64,000 nt of DNA from Nocardioides humilatus (GCF_008373755.1 NZ_VUJV01000003.1:620001-684000); one strand, 5' to 3'; shown: positions 26,279 through 35,360, counted from the first letter of the stretch. Program-made: numbers and translations. The notes: a model not told the origin generated them from the letters alone.

Positions 26279-26647
26279 ATGGCCATTGCACGCTTCCCGA
26301 CCTTCGTCATCGACTGCCCCGACGCCGCGGCGCTCGCCGACTTCTACGCAGCGCTGCTCGGCTGGGAGGTGCAGTCAGCCGATGCCGACCAGGACTGGGT
26401 CGACATCAAGCCGGCTGACGGCTCGGGTTGCATCTCGTTCCAAACGGTCGACGGCTACCGAGCGCCGATCTGGCCCGGGCAGGACTCACCGCAGCAGATG
26501 CACCTCGACGTGGTGGTCGACGACCTCGACACCGGCGGGGCGGCGGTGGTCGAGCTCGGCGCCACCCTTTCCGAGACCCAGCCGGGCACGTCGTTCCGGG
26601 TGTTCCTCGACCCTGCCGGGCACCCGTTCTGTCTGTGCCTGAGCTGA
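26279..26647 (+). CDS. VOC family (glyoxalase-like) protein
   Basis: This is a 122-residue protein with two beta-alpha-beta-beta-beta repeats: DCPDAAALADFYAALLGWEV at the start and HLDVVVDDLDTGGAAVVELGA in the second half, ending LDPAGHPFCLC. The likely metal ligands include His in QMHLDVVV and a C-terminal Glu or His equivalent. Specific activity cannot be predicted. The ATG follows TAGCGT by 7 bases (leaderless). Confidence 0.85.
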   Translation: MAIARFPTFVIDCPDAAALADFYAALLGWEVQSADADQDWVDIKPADGSGCISFQTVDGYRAPIWPGQDSPQQMHLDVVVDDLDTGGAAVVELGATLSETQPGTSFRVFLDPAGHPFCLCLS

Positions 26648-26665
26648 GCGGGGGACAATAGAGCC

Positions 26666-28015
26666 ATGGCCGATCTCCCACGGACCGCCGCCGCACGCAC
26701 GGCGCGACTCGCTGCACTCCCGCTGGGCTACGCCGGGCGCACCGCGCTCGGCTTCGGCAAGCGTCTCGGCGGCAAGCCCGCCGAGACGGTGATGAGCGAG
26801 ATCCAGCAGCGCACGGCCGAGCAGCTCTTCCGCACGTTGGGCGAGCTCAAGGGCGGAGCGATGAAGTTCGGCCAGGCCCTCTCGATCCTCGAGGCGGCGC
26901 TGCCCGAGGAGATGGCCGCGCCCTACCGCGAGAACCTCACGAAGCTGCAGGACTCGGCGCCGCCGATGCCGACCCAGACGGTGCGCGACGTCATTGCCGC
27001 CGACCTCGGCGCCGACTGGAAGACCAAGCTGGTGTGGCTCGACGGCGGGCCGACCGCGGCCGCGTCCATCGGCCAGGTCCACAAGGGCCGCTGGCACGAC
27101 CCGGAGACGGGTCAGTCGCGGGAGGTCGCGGTGAAGGTGCAGTACCCCGACGCCGGCGCCGCCCTCGAGTCCGACCTGAAGACCCTGGCTCGCGCGGCCC
27201 GCACGCTGGCTCCCCTGATCCCCGGCGTCGACATCAAGCCGCTGATCGAGGAGATCCAGGCACGCGCGAAGGAGGAGCTCGACTATCCCCTCGAAGCGGA
27301 CGCGCAGCGGACCTTCGCGGAGGCCTTCCGCGACGACCCCGACATCGTGGTGCCCGAGGTGGTCGCCGTCGGCCCCCGCGTGCTCGTCACCGAGTGGCTG
27401 GAGTCGGCGTCATCCCTGGCGACGATCATCACCGAGGGCACCGCGGAGGAGCGCGACCACTACGGCGAGCTCTACGTCCGGTTCCTCTTCTCCGGGCCGG
27501 CTCGCACCGGCCTGCTCCACGCTGACCCGCACCCGGGCAACTACCGGATCATCCCCAACGCCGACGGCTCACCAGGCCGGCTCGGCGTCCTCGACTACGG
27601 CGCGGTCGCGCGGCTGCCCGAGGGCGGACTCCCCGCACCGCTCGGCCGCTTCGTCCGGCTCTGCGCCGCTGGCGACGGCGACGGCCTGATTGCCGGCCTG
27701 CGCGAGGAGGGCTTCCTCAAGGACAAGATCCGGATGGACCCGCAGATCCTCATGGACTACCTCTCGCCCTTCGTCGAGCCGACGCAGACCGAGCGGTTCC
27801 GCTTCTCGCGGGCGTGGATGCGCGAGCAGTTCCAGCGCCTCAACAACCCCAAGGACCCGACCTACACGGTCTCGATCAAGCTCAACCTGCCGCCGTCGTA
27901 CCTCCTCATCCACCGCACCTGGCTGGGCGGCGTCGGTGTCATGAGCCAACTTGAGGCGGAGGCGCCGTTCCGGGCGATCATGGAGGAGTTCCTCCCAGGG
28001 TTCGCGGGCGTCTGA
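26666..28015 (+). CDS. ABC1/UbiB family atypical kinase
   Basis: This is a 449-residue protein with the UbiB signatures: KxGQ motif in GGAMKFGQALS, the Ala-rich nucleotide loop AAASIGQVHKG, VAVKVQYPDA with the conserved Lys, catalytic-loop HADPHPGNY and metal-binding LDYGAVARL. UbiB kinases/ATPases support isoprenoid-lipid (quinone) metabolism. The ATG follows GACAAT by 6 bases and no Shine-Dalgarno is seen. It is 18 bp downstream of the VOC gene. Confidence 0.9.
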   Translation: MADLPRTAAARTARLAALPLGYAGRTALGFGKRLGGKPAETVMSEIQQRTAEQLFRTLGELKGGAMKFGQALSILEAALPEEMAAPYRENLTKLQDSAPPMPTQTVRDVIAADLGADWKTKLVWLDGGPTAAASIGQVHKGRWHDPETGQSREVAVKVQYPDAGAALESDLKTLARAARTLAPLIPGVDIKPLIEEIQARAKEELDYPLEADAQRTFAEAFRDDPDIVVPEVVAVGPRVLVTEWLESASSLATIITEGTAEERDHYGELYVRFLFSGPARTGLLHADPHPGNYRIIPNADGSPGRLGVLDYGAVARLPEGGLPAPLGRFVRLCAAGDGDGLIAGLREEGFLKDKIRMDPQILMDYLSPFVEPTQTERFRFSRAWMREQFQRLNNPKDPTYTVSIKLNLPPSYLLIHRTWLGGVGVMSQLEAEAPFRAIMEEFLPGFAGV

Positions 28016-28102
28016 TCATCCGTTCGGCGGATTGACGCTCGCTGGCCCCCGGAGGACCGTGGCGGGAGGTCTGTAAAACCTCGCGCTCCCCGAGGAGGCA
28101 CC

Positions 28103-28963
28103 ATGTTGCGACGAATCCTCATCCCCGCGCTGGCCGTGGCCGCGCTGGTCTTCACGCCCGCGGCGGCGCCCTCCGGAGCCCGAGCCGTGCCCGTGCTCGA
28201 CCCGGGAGGCGGCGGCGGTGGCACCGACCAGGGCGGACCGTCGATCGACAGCGGTGGCGCGTGCTCGTCGACGCACACCTTCAGCTCGGGCAGCACCTTG
28301 TTCGAGACCTGCTTCACGTCCGACGGCAACATGGTCGAGTTCAAGGTAGGCGTGGTCGGGGGCGGGCCGTTCGAGCTGATCCGCAGCGGCGCCTTCGTCG
28401 AGGGATATGCCCTCTGCAGCACGGCCGGCGGAGTGAGTGGCTTCGACGCCTCGGTCCTGGGCGAGACGGGGTTCAACGATCCGACCATCGCGCAACCCGG
28501 TGGCGCCAACACCTTCCCCCTCACCATCACGCGCACGACCACCGACGGGCGCTTCAGCCTGAAGCAGAAGTTCAGCGCGTCGGCATCGCGGATCGTCACG
28601 ATCACCATGTCGGTGACAAACACGAGCGGCGGGGATCTCGCTGGCGTCAAGCTGTCCCGCCTCGGCGACATCGACCTCATCGGCGAGGTCTTCGACATCC
28701 ACAACGACTTCGGGCTCAGCACCCGACGCTCGGCCATCGTCTTCGACAACCCGGGCAGCGCACTGACCTTGACCGGCACGTCCCGTGGCCGCCCGGTCGT
28801 GACGTCGGTCGGCTTCTTCCCGGACAACCACGACTCGTGCGCCCCCCTTGCCGGGGTGTCGGTCACCGGCCCGGAGGACATGATGGCGAAGGCGACCTAC
28901 AACCTCGGCACCATCAACGCGGGCGACACCCGTGAGGTCGCCTTCACCTACAGCGGAGACTGA
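28103..28963 (+). CDS. Secreted protein of unknown function
   Basis: This is a 286-residue exported protein with a clear signal peptide (MLRRILIPALAVAALVF, cleavage around residue 28) and a short glycine run. The rest is beta-rich, with four Cys and Thr/Ser-rich strands such as FPLTITRTTTDGRFSLKQKF and IVTITMSVTNTSGGDL, resembling an Ig-like or DUF11-like adhesive fold. GAGGAGG lies just upstream of the ATG. No family is recognised with confidence. Confidence 0.72.
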   Translation: MLRRILIPALAVAALVFTPAAAPSGARAVPVLDPGGGGGGTDQGGPSIDSGGACSSTHTFSSGSTLFETCFTSDGNMVEFKVGVVGGGPFELIRSGAFVEGYALCSTAGGVSGFDASVLGETGFNDPTIAQPGGANTFPLTITRTTTDGRFSLKQKFSASASRIVTITMSVTNTSGGDLAGVKLSRLGDIDLIGEVFDIHNDFGLSTRRSAIVFDNPGSALTLTGTSRGRPVVTSVGFFPDNHDSCAPLAGVSVTGPEDMMAKATYNLGTINAGDTREVAFTYSGD

Positions 28964-28968
28964 CAGCG

Positions 28969-29505
28969 TCAGTCGCCGGTGAGACCGTCGATCGACTCGC
29001 GGATCAGGTCGGCGTGACCGTTGTGGCGTGCGTACTCCTCGATCATGTGGAGCAGGATCCAGCGCAGGCTGTAGGGGTTGCCGCTCCGGCGGCTCGGCCG
29101 AGCCGAGAGCGTGTCGAGGCCACTCGGGCTCGCTACCGCCTCGTCGATCACCCGGTCGGCGCGGGTGACGGCCTCGTCGAAGAGCGCGCGCAGCTGCTCG
29201 GGGGTGTCCTCGACGGCACTGTCCCAGTCCCAGTCCTGGTCCTTCTCCCAGTCGATGCCGTCGAAGGGCGGCATGTAGTCGCCGCCGCCGAGCACCACCT
29301 CGAACCAGCTCGACTCGACCAGCGCGAGGTGCTTCATCATCCCGCCGAGCGTCATCGTGCTCGGCTCGAGGCGTTGCGCCTGCTGGGCCTGGGTGAGTCC
29401 CTCGACCTTCCAGCGCAGGGTGTCGCGGTGGTAGTCGAGGAAGGCGCGGAGAGTGGTGACCTCGTCGCCGGCGAGCGGGGGGTGGTTACGACCGTCGGGA
29501 TCCAT
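28969..29505 (-). CDS. DinB/DUF664 family protein
   Basis: This is a 178-residue four-helix DinB-superfamily protein. Metal-binding His residues are visible in MMKHLALVESSWFE and HMIEEYARHNGHADLIRE. In actinobacteria many DUF664 proteins are mycothiol-dependent transferases, which fits the mycothiol genes here; the substrate is unknown. The ATG is 6 bases after TACGGT (leaderless). Confidence 0.85.
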   Translation of the reverse strand: MDPDGRNHPPLAGDEVTTLRAFLDYHRDTLRWKVEGLTQAQQAQRLEPSTMTLGGMMKHLALVESSWFEVVLGGGDYMPPFDGIDWEKDQDWDWDSAVEDTPEQLRALFDEAVTRADRVIDEAVASPSGLDTLSARPSRRSGNPYSLRWILLHMIEEYARHNGHADLIRESIDGLTGD

Positions 29506-29528
29506 GCCGCGACCGTAGCGGGCCGACC

Positions 29529-30287
29529 TCAGCCGAGCATCCCGGTTTCGGGGTCGCGGTCGGTCAGGCAGTAGGCGCGACCGTTGGGGTCGGCGAGGAC
29601 CGTCCACACCGGACGAGTGTCGACCACCCGCGCCCCGAGGGCGACGTGCCGCTCGGTCTCGGCCGCGCGATCGGTCGTCGCCCAGTCCAGGTGGGCGCGC
29701 GTCGGTCCGGCCTCCTCGCCGAGCCGCTGGAGCAGGATCCGGAACGGCTGACCGTCGGGGCGGAGCAAGGACGAGAAGTCGGTCGAGACCGCCGAGGCCC
29801 GCGGCTCCCAGCCGGTGAGGTCACGCCAGAACTCACACTCCCGCTCGTACGACGACGACGGCACGTCGATGCACACCTGGTCGATCAACGACGACTGCCC
29901 ACCCGGCCAGGCGGTCGGACCTGGGCGGGTGGCCGCCGCGTGGGGCACGAAGCAGAACGTGAGGCCGCCGGGCGAGCGGAGCACGACGTAGCCGAGGCCC
30001 TCCTCTGCCACGACGCTCGCGCCGAGTCCCGCCGCCGCATCGGCCGCCGCACGCGGGTCGGGCGTGTGCAGGTCGAGGTGGATCCGGTCGGTGCCCTCGT
30101 CGAGCCGCTGCACGCGCAAGAACGCGTCGCCGTTGGCGGGGAGAAGCGTCGCGAACTGGTCGGTGTCGCCGCGAGACGCACTGACGTCGTAGCCGGTCAC
30201 GGCCGCCCAGAACCCGACGCCCTCCTCGAAGCCGTCGGACGCGAAGTCCAGGAACACGGTGATCCAGGACGGGCTCATCTGGCTCAT
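29529..30287 (-). CDS. Two-domain VOC family protein
   Basis: This is a 252-residue protein with two glyoxalase-like halves. The first begins WITVFLDFASDGFEEGVGFW and contains HLDLHTPDP. The second contains DVPSSSYERECEFWRDLTGW and AHLDWATTD and ends in DPNGRAYCLTDRDP. Such proteins in actinobacteria are often annotated as glyoxalase/bleomycin resistance-like without known substrate. The ATG overlaps the upstream FMN-binding gene as ATGA. Confidence 0.83.
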   Translation of the reverse strand: MSQMSPSWITVFLDFASDGFEEGVGFWAAVTGYDVSASRGDTDQFATLLPANGDAFLRVQRLDEGTDRIHLDLHTPDPRAAADAAAGLGASVVAEEGLGYVVLRSPGGLTFCFVPHAAATRPGPTAWPGGQSSLIDQVCIDVPSSSYERECEFWRDLTGWEPRASAVSTDFSSLLRPDGQPFRILLQRLGEEAGPTRAHLDWATTDRAAETERHVALGARVVDTRPVWTVLADPNGRAYCLTDRDPETGMLG

Positions 30288-30598
30288 GGGGCCCGCCGGT
30301 GGAGCACGGCGCTGCTCGGCTCGACCACCACGTCGTCGCCCCGGACCGTGGCAGTGCCGTCGACCAAGAGGCTGTGACCGCCCTGCTCGAGCGGCGGGAA
30401 GACGAGCGTCACGATCGGGTTGACCGCGAGGTTGGCCAGCGTGCCCGTCCCCGGCGAAGCGAGCTCGAGGACGCCGTCTGCGGCGACCGGATGCACGATG
30501 ACCACCTTCACCCGCCCGTCCGAGGTCGTCAGCAGGTAGCCGCTGCCGCACCGGTCGAGGGCACTCGCCAGGTCACCGATCTCGACGGGGATGCTCAC
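30284..30598 (-). CDS. Pyridoxamine 5'-phosphate oxidase-like FMN-binding protein
   Basis: This is a 104-residue split-barrel protein: GSGYLLTTSDGRVKVVIVHPV, LANLAVNPIVTLVFPP and HSLLVDGTATVRGDDVVVEP follow the compact PPOX-type beta barrel. It is short, so it may bind FMN, F420 or heme as a dimer. The GTG lies 6 bases after TATCGT. It is coupled to the VOC gene downstream. Confidence 0.75.
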   Translation of the reverse strand: MSIPVEIGDLASALDRCGSGYLLTTSDGRVKVVIVHPVAADGVLELASPGTGTLANLAVNPIVTLVFPPLEQGGHSLLVDGTATVRGDDVVVEPSSAVLHRRAP

Positions 30599-30614
30599 CC
30601 CGTCACGATAGGCG

Positions 30615-31394
30615 CTACCAGACCCCGATGACGTCGCCGCCGATCCGGACGATGAATGCCGAAACGACGACGATGAAGAACGCCCGGACGAACCTCGAGC
30701 CCTTCTCGACGGCGGTCCGGGCCCCGAGGTAGCCGCCCGCGAGGTTGCAGGCGCCCATCAGGAGACCCACCTTCCAGAGCACGGCGCCGGTCGGGATGAA
30801 GAGCAGCAGGGCGCCGAGGTTGGTGGCCCAGTTGGCCAGCCGGGCCTTGGCTGAGGCCTCGAGGAAGTCGTAGCCGAGCAGCCCGACCAGGGCGAAGACG
30901 AGGAAGCTGCCCGTGCCGGGGCCGAGCGCTCCGTCGTAGAAGCCGATCACTCCCCCGACCCCCATCGCTGCGACCAGGTGCTGGCGCCCGGCGAACCGCA
31001 GCAGGGTCTCCTCGCCGAGCTCGGGCTGCAGGACGACGTACGCCCCCAGGACCACGAGGACCACCAGCACGATCGGCTCGAACGCCTCGCGCGGGATGTG
31101 CGAGGCGACCAGCGCGCCCAGGAACGACCCGACGAGGGCACAGACCATGAGCGGGCCGAAGGTTCGGGGATCGGGCCGGACCCGGCGGTAGTAGGTCGTC
31201 GCGGCGGCCGAGGTGCCGCAGATCGACGCTGTCTTGTTGGTCGCGAGGATCTGGACCGGCGTCGCGCCCGGGAGTCCGATGAGCAGCGCGGGGAGCTGGA
31301 TCAGCCCGCCCCCGCCGACCACGGCGTCGACGAAGCCCGCGGCCAGGGCGGCGAGTCCCAGCAGCAGGAGGACGGTCACGGACGGATCGGACAT
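30615..31394 (-). CDS. TSUP (TauE/SafE) family membrane permease
   Basis: This is a 259-residue protein with about eight transmembrane segments. Signature segments are AAGFVDAVVGGGGLIQLPALL and the repeat-half GGVIGFYDGALGPGTGSFLVFAL, typical of TSUP exporters of sulfite, sulfoacetate or other organic sulfur anions. The substrate is not known. Its ATG follows GACAAT by 7 bases. That box lies on the opposite strand of the TATTGT box serving the divergent gene, so the two promoters overlap. Confidence 0.88.
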   Translation of the reverse strand: MSDPSVTVLLLLGLAALAAGFVDAVVGGGGLIQLPALLIGLPGATPVQILATNKTASICGTSAAATTYYRRVRPDPRTFGPLMVCALVGSFLGALVASHIPREAFEPIVLVVLVVLGAYVVLQPELGEETLLRFAGRQHLVAAMGVGGVIGFYDGALGPGTGSFLVFALVGLLGYDFLEASAKARLANWATNLGALLLFIPTGAVLWKVGLLMGACNLAGGYLGARTAVEKGSRFVRAFFIVVVSAFIVRIGGDVIGVW

Positions 31395-31413
31395 CGCGCC
31401 TATTGTCAGGGTC

Positions 31414-32259
31414 GTGCGGATCGTCTCGTTGCTCCCCTCCACCACGGAGATCCTCTTCGCGATCGGCGCCGGCGACGACGTCGTCGGGGTGACGTTCGAG
31501 TGCGACCACCCCGCCGAGGCGCGCGAACGCCGCATCGTCTCGACGTCGGCGATGCCGGAGGGCCTGACGCCGCCGGAGATCGACGCATACGTCGTGGAGG
31601 CGATGCACCGGGGCGACGACCTCTACCACCTCGACGCCGGCGCGCTCAGCGGACTGGACGCCGACCTGGTCGTCACCCAGGACCTCTGCGCCGTCTGCGC
31701 CGTCGACGTCTCCGTCGTGGACGACGCGCTCGCCCACCTGGGCTGCTCCGCCGAGGTGCTCACCTGCGACCCGCACACCCTGGACGAGGTGCTCGAGTCG
31801 ATCGAGGTGCTCGGACGAGCGACCGGCCGCGAGGCCGAAGCCGTCGCGCTGGTCGGCGATCAGCGCGAGCGCCTCGCCGCCGTCGTCGCGCGGGTCGCGG
31901 ACCGGCCGCGTCCTCGGGTCGTGCTGCTCGAGTGGACCGACCCGCCGTTCGCCCCCGGCCACTGGATCCCCGAGATGATCGAGCTCGCCGGCGGCGAGTG
32001 CGTCCTCGGCACCGCCGGCGAGAAGTCGGTCCGCGTCACCTGGGACGACGTCACCGCCGCTCGCCCCGACCTGGTCGTCGTCGCCCCCTGCGGCTACGAC
32101 CGCGCCGCCTCGCAGGGGCTGGCGGACGAGCTCGTCGGACGCGGGTTGCTCCCTGCCGGCGTACGGGTGCACGCCGTGGACGCCAACGCCTCCTGGGCCC
32201 GCCCCGGCACCCGGCTCATCGACGGCATCGAGGAGCTCGCGGCCGTGCTCCACCCCTGA
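31414..32259 (+). CDS. BtuF-like cobalamin-binding protein without signal peptide
   Basis: This is a 281-residue protein of the periplasmic-binding-protein type III family (BtuF/FhuD-like): VRIVSLLPSTTEILFAIGAG at the start, CDHPAEAR, DLVVTQDLCAVCAVD, a long linking helix and WTDPPFAPGHWIPEMIELAGG. It has no signal peptide or lipobox from the chosen GTG, which follows TATTGT by 7 bases. Signal-less members occur in actinobacteria and may work in the cytoplasm; ligand uncertain. Confidence 0.78.
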   Translation: MRIVSLLPSTTEILFAIGAGDDVVGVTFECDHPAEARERRIVSTSAMPEGLTPPEIDAYVVEAMHRGDDLYHLDAGALSGLDADLVVTQDLCAVCAVDVSVVDDALAHLGCSAEVLTCDPHTLDEVLESIEVLGRATGREAEAVALVGDQRERLAAVVARVADRPRPRVVLLEWTDPPFAPGHWIPEMIELAGGECVLGTAGEKSVRVTWDDVTAARPDLVVVAPCGYDRAASQGLADELVGRGLLPAGVRVHAVDANASWARPGTRLIDGIEELAAVLHP

Positions 32260-32266
32260 CGATCGC

Positions 32267-32314
32267 GGTCGTCATTGCCACCGCGGTCTATCGGCCCCGC
32301 TGGCAATGACGACC
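32267..32314. repeat. 48-bp palindromic repeat, copy 1
   Basis: A 17-bp stem with one mismatch, starting GGTCGTCATTGCCA and ending TGGCAATGACGACC, encloses a 14-base loop. It is 43 of 48 bases identical to copy 2 at 33297-33344. It lies between the convergent BtuF-like and DUF559 genes, where it could also act as a bidirectional terminator. Confidence 0.8.
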
Positions 32315-32320
32315 CCATTG

Positions 32321-33241
32321 TCAGGCGGCTGCCGGGACCCCGAGAGCCTTGAGGTCGCGAGCAACGGCCCAGGGCTCATCTCGCAGCTCTCGCGCGGTGC
32401 ACCGAACGATCATGCGATCTGGCGTCGTCAGCGCGCGCTGACGAGCCAGGTCGTCCTCCCAATGATCGACGTCCATATGGAACGCGCCGTCGACCTCGAG
32501 CACGACCGTGCGGCCGTCAGGCCGCTTCCAATCGTTGTCCGTATATCGCCACCGGCCAGACGCATCGCGTCTCTTGGTCTGCCGCACCGGCATCGCGAGG
32601 CCGAACGAGCGACACATGCGCCGCACATCGATCTCGGCCGTCGACTGCGCCCCGCCGGCGATCTCGCCGAGGGCACGCTTGAAGCGTTTCGACCACCGCA
32701 GCGGCTGCATGAGATCCACCCAGTCGAGGAGCGCCGCCGGGTTGGTCAGTTGCTGCTGGACCACTGCCGCAAGAACTCCTTCGGCGGTGCGCGTCGAGCG
32801 CTGGTAGGCAGCGAAACGCAGGACAGCCGGCTCCAACCGGGCCAACGGCAGCACCGACTGCCGATTTCGCATGAGGTGCAACGGGCGGCGGGTCTCGACG
32901 AACCTGATCCCAGGCAACGGCTCATCGCCGACGTCGAGCCCACGGCGGGTCCAGACGACGACATCGTCGCGATGCCAATTCCTCAGCCCGTGCACCTCAG
33001 CCGCGCTCAAGTCGCCGACCAACGACTCCCCTCCGGCGTGAAGGACCCCGAGCCACATCAGTTGTCGTCGCGTAAGCGCCCCCGTCGTCGTTGCGACGAC
33101 CGTCGAACTCGGTTCGGCCCAGCGCTCCGTAGCGATCCGATGGTTGACCGTCCACCGCTCAATCCCGAGCTCCCGTAGCTGAGCACGCGTGACGAGGCCT
33201 GCCTGCTGGGCCGCAAGCCCCCGCCATCTCTCGTCACGCAC
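32321..33241 (-). CDS. DUF559-type protein with AbiEi-like N-terminus
   Basis: This is a 306-residue protein. The N-terminal part (AAQQAGLVTRAQLRELGI and RRQLMWLGVLHAGGE...AAEVHGLRNW) resembles the winged-helix AbiEi/type IV antitoxin-like domain. The C-terminal part has VVLEVDGAFHMDVDHWEDDLARQRAL and VRCTARELRDEP, matching the Vsr/restriction-like DUF559 endonuclease core with the Glu-x-Asp-Gly and His/Asp residues. This architecture is common in actinobacteria but its role is unknown. It is flanked on both sides by near-identical 48-bp palindromes and its base composition is slightly less GC-rich. Confidence 0.8.
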   Translation of the reverse strand: MRDERWRGLAAQQAGLVTRAQLRELGIERWTVNHRIATERWAEPSSTVVATTTGALTRRQLMWLGVLHAGGESLVGDLSAAEVHGLRNWHRDDVVVWTRRGLDVGDEPLPGIRFVETRRPLHLMRNRQSVLPLARLEPAVLRFAAYQRSTRTAEGVLAAVVQQQLTNPAALLDWVDLMQPLRWSKRFKRALGEIAGGAQSTAEIDVRRMCRSFGLAMPVRQTKRRDASGRWRYTDNDWKRPDGRTVVLEVDGAFHMDVDHWEDDLARQRALTTPDRMIVRCTARELRDEPWAVARDLKALGVPAAA

Positions 33242-33296
33242 CCTGACAGCGTGCCGAAATCGACGGGGCGACGACGAAGCCCTCCACAGGCCCCGA

Positions 33297-33344
33297 GGTC
33301 GTCATTGCCAGCGCGGGCTATGGACCTCGCTGGCAATGACGACC
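33297..33344. repeat. 48-bp palindromic repeat, copy 2
   Basis: A perfect 17-bp stem (GGTCGTCATTGCCAGCG and its complement) encloses a 14-base loop. It lies just past the stop of the vWA gene and 56 bp upstream of the DUF559 start. The loop CGGGCTATGGACCT differs from copy 1 at four positions. It may be a dispersed repeat element, a terminator, or both. Confidence 0.82.
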
Positions 33345-33359
33345 GCAGCGTTAGCGGCG

Positions 33360-35354
33360 TCAGCCGACCCAGAACCCCCGGCCACCGAACCAGTCGCCGT
33401 AGGAGCCGCGGCTGAAGCGGGACCGCGAGCCGAGGTAGGAGCCGACGACGGCGGCGCCGAGGTCGTCGGTCTCGGGGGCGATGACCGTGCCGTCGGCGCG
33501 GTGGGCCATCGAGTCGATGAAGCGGGCCAGGCCGGGGTCGTCGCCGAGGCGGAAGAAGGTGGTCTGGGCGCCGAGGCGACGGGCGTTGTCGAGCTCTCGT
33601 ACGGCGAGCGCGATCGTCATCGGGTGGGGCGGGTAGTTGAAGTAGACCTGACCGTCGGGCTCGAGGTGGGAGGTCGGCTCGCCGTCGGTGACGATCAGCA
33701 AGACCGGCTGGGCGTTGGGGTGCTTGCGGAAGTGCCGGTTGGCGAGCAGCAGGGCGTGGTGGAGGTTGGTGCCCTTCGCCCATCGCGCATCGAGGGCGGT
33801 GAGCTGCTCGATCTCCATCACCTCGGCATGCCGACCGAAGCCGATCAGCTCGAGCGAGTCGCCGCGGAAGCGGGTGCCGATCAGGGTGTGGAGCGCGAGG
33901 GCGGTGCGCTTCATCGGCACCCATCGCCCGTCCATCGCCATCGAGAACGACGTGTCGACGCAGAGGGCGACCGCCGCCTGGGTTCGCGCCTCGGTCTCGG
34001 CGACCTCGACGTCCTCGATCGAGAGCCGCGGCCCCGACGGGTCCCCGGACCGACGCAGCACGCCGTTGAGGATCGTGCGCGGGATGTCCCACGGCTCGGT
34101 GTCGCCGAACTCCCACTGCCGCGTGGCACCCGACAGGTCGCCGGCCGCGCCGGCCTGACGCAGCTCGCGCTGGCCCTGCCGGCCGGAGAGCCGCTGGGCG
34201 ACATCACGAAGCAGGGCCTTGCCGAGCTGACGCATCGCCTTCGGCGTCAGCCGGAGCTCGCCGTCGAAGCCGCGCTCCATCGTCCCGGTCTTGCGCAGTG
34301 CTCGTTCGAGCTCCTGCAGCCGACGCGCGTCGACCGCGGCCTGGTCACCGAGCTGGCGGGCCAGCTTGTCGAGGTCGACGTCGTCGAGCCGGGCGCCTCC
34401 GTAAGACTGGGAGAGCTGGTCGGCGAGCGAGTCGAGGTCGGCGAGGTCCTGGAGCATGCCGGTGCCATCGCCGAGACCGACTCCCTGGTCGCCCTGGAAC
34501 CGCTCCGAGCCGCCCCAGTCCTCGCCCGGACGCATGGACTGCAGGTTGCCGTCGAGACGGGCGAGCTGCTCCATGAGCTGGGGTGAGCCGAAGGCCTGCG
34601 CCGAGAGCTGCATGAGCTCCGCGCGCTGCTCGGGGGTCATCGAGTTGAGCATCCGCTGCGCGGCAGCCGACCGTTGCGCCATCGCGTCGATGAGCTCGTC
34701 GATGTTCTGCGGGTTCTCCGGGAAGAAGTCGCCGTGCTTGTCCATGAACTGCTGGAAGTCCTCAGGAGTGTCCGCACCCGCGGCGTGCTTCTCGAGCAGC
34801 TCGTTGAGGTCGGACAGCATCTCCTGGATCGCCGCGCGGTCCTCGTCGGTCGCACCCTCGAGCGCCTGCTTCATGCCCGCGAAACGCTGGTCGAGCAGCT
34901 CGCGCCCGAGCAGGTCCTTGATCTGCTCGTAGGCGGCCGCAGCCTCGGGGGACTGCCAGTCGTAGTCGGACAGCTCGGTGACCGCGGCAGCGGTCGAGGG
35001 CGAGAGGTTGTCGAGCCGCATCTCACGGAACGCGCGGTCGCCGTCGTCCATCATCGCGTCACGCGCGAGCTGCTTGCGCTCCTCGAGCACCGCTTTGTCG
35101 AGGAGCTCGCGCACCTCTTGCAACGTGCCGTCGAGGTTGTGCCGCTGCAGGATCTCGCGCCGCCGCTCGGCCACCCGGCGGGCGAGGTCGTCGAGACCGT
35201 CCCCGTCCTTGCCACCCCGCCGCAGGAACTCCTGCATCGCGCGCTCGGGGCTGTAGCCGGCCATGACGTCCTCGCCGATGGCGTCGAGGGCCTCGGCGAT
35301 GTCGACCGGCGGAGCGAGCGGGTCGCCGCCGTCGTAGCGGCGGTAGCGGCTCAT
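33360..35354 (-). CDS. vWA-domain protein paired with a MoxR-type ATPase
   Basis: This is a 664-residue cytoplasmic protein. A long helical, charged N-terminal region (about 1-440) precedes a C-terminal von Willebrand A domain. The MIDAS metal site is intact: CVDTSFSM gives DxSxS, with a conserved Thr in KGTNLHHAL and Asp in VTDGEP. Such proteins act with MoxR AAA+ ATPases as chaperones that insert cofactors or metals into, or remodel, partner proteins. The ATPase gene lies 6 bp upstream in the same operon. Confidence 0.87.
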   Translation of the reverse strand: MSRYRRYDGGDPLAPPVDIAEALDAIGEDVMAGYSPERAMQEFLRRGGKDGDGLDDLARRVAERRREILQRHNLDGTLQEVRELLDKAVLEERKQLARDAMMDDGDRAFREMRLDNLSPSTAAAVTELSDYDWQSPEAAAAYEQIKDLLGRELLDQRFAGMKQALEGATDEDRAAIQEMLSDLNELLEKHAAGADTPEDFQQFMDKHGDFFPENPQNIDELIDAMAQRSAAAQRMLNSMTPEQRAELMQLSAQAFGSPQLMEQLARLDGNLQSMRPGEDWGGSERFQGDQGVGLGDGTGMLQDLADLDSLADQLSQSYGGARLDDVDLDKLARQLGDQAAVDARRLQELERALRKTGTMERGFDGELRLTPKAMRQLGKALLRDVAQRLSGRQGQRELRQAGAAGDLSGATRQWEFGDTEPWDIPRTILNGVLRRSGDPSGPRLSIEDVEVAETEARTQAAVALCVDTSFSMAMDGRWVPMKRTALALHTLIGTRFRGDSLELIGFGRHAEVMEIEQLTALDARWAKGTNLHHALLLANRHFRKHPNAQPVLLIVTDGEPTSHLEPDGQVYFNYPPHPMTIALAVRELDNARRLGAQTTFFRLGDDPGLARFIDSMAHRADGTVIAPETDDLGAAVVGSYLGSRSRFSRGSYGDWFGGRGFWVG

Positions 35355-35360
35355 GCGGAC

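Noticed and set aside
32267-33344. Reading the two 48-bp palindromes as a CRISPR-like repeat pair
   Set aside because: Only two copies, nearly 1 kb apart with a gene between, and each copy is itself a full hairpin. There is no spacer array and no cas gene.
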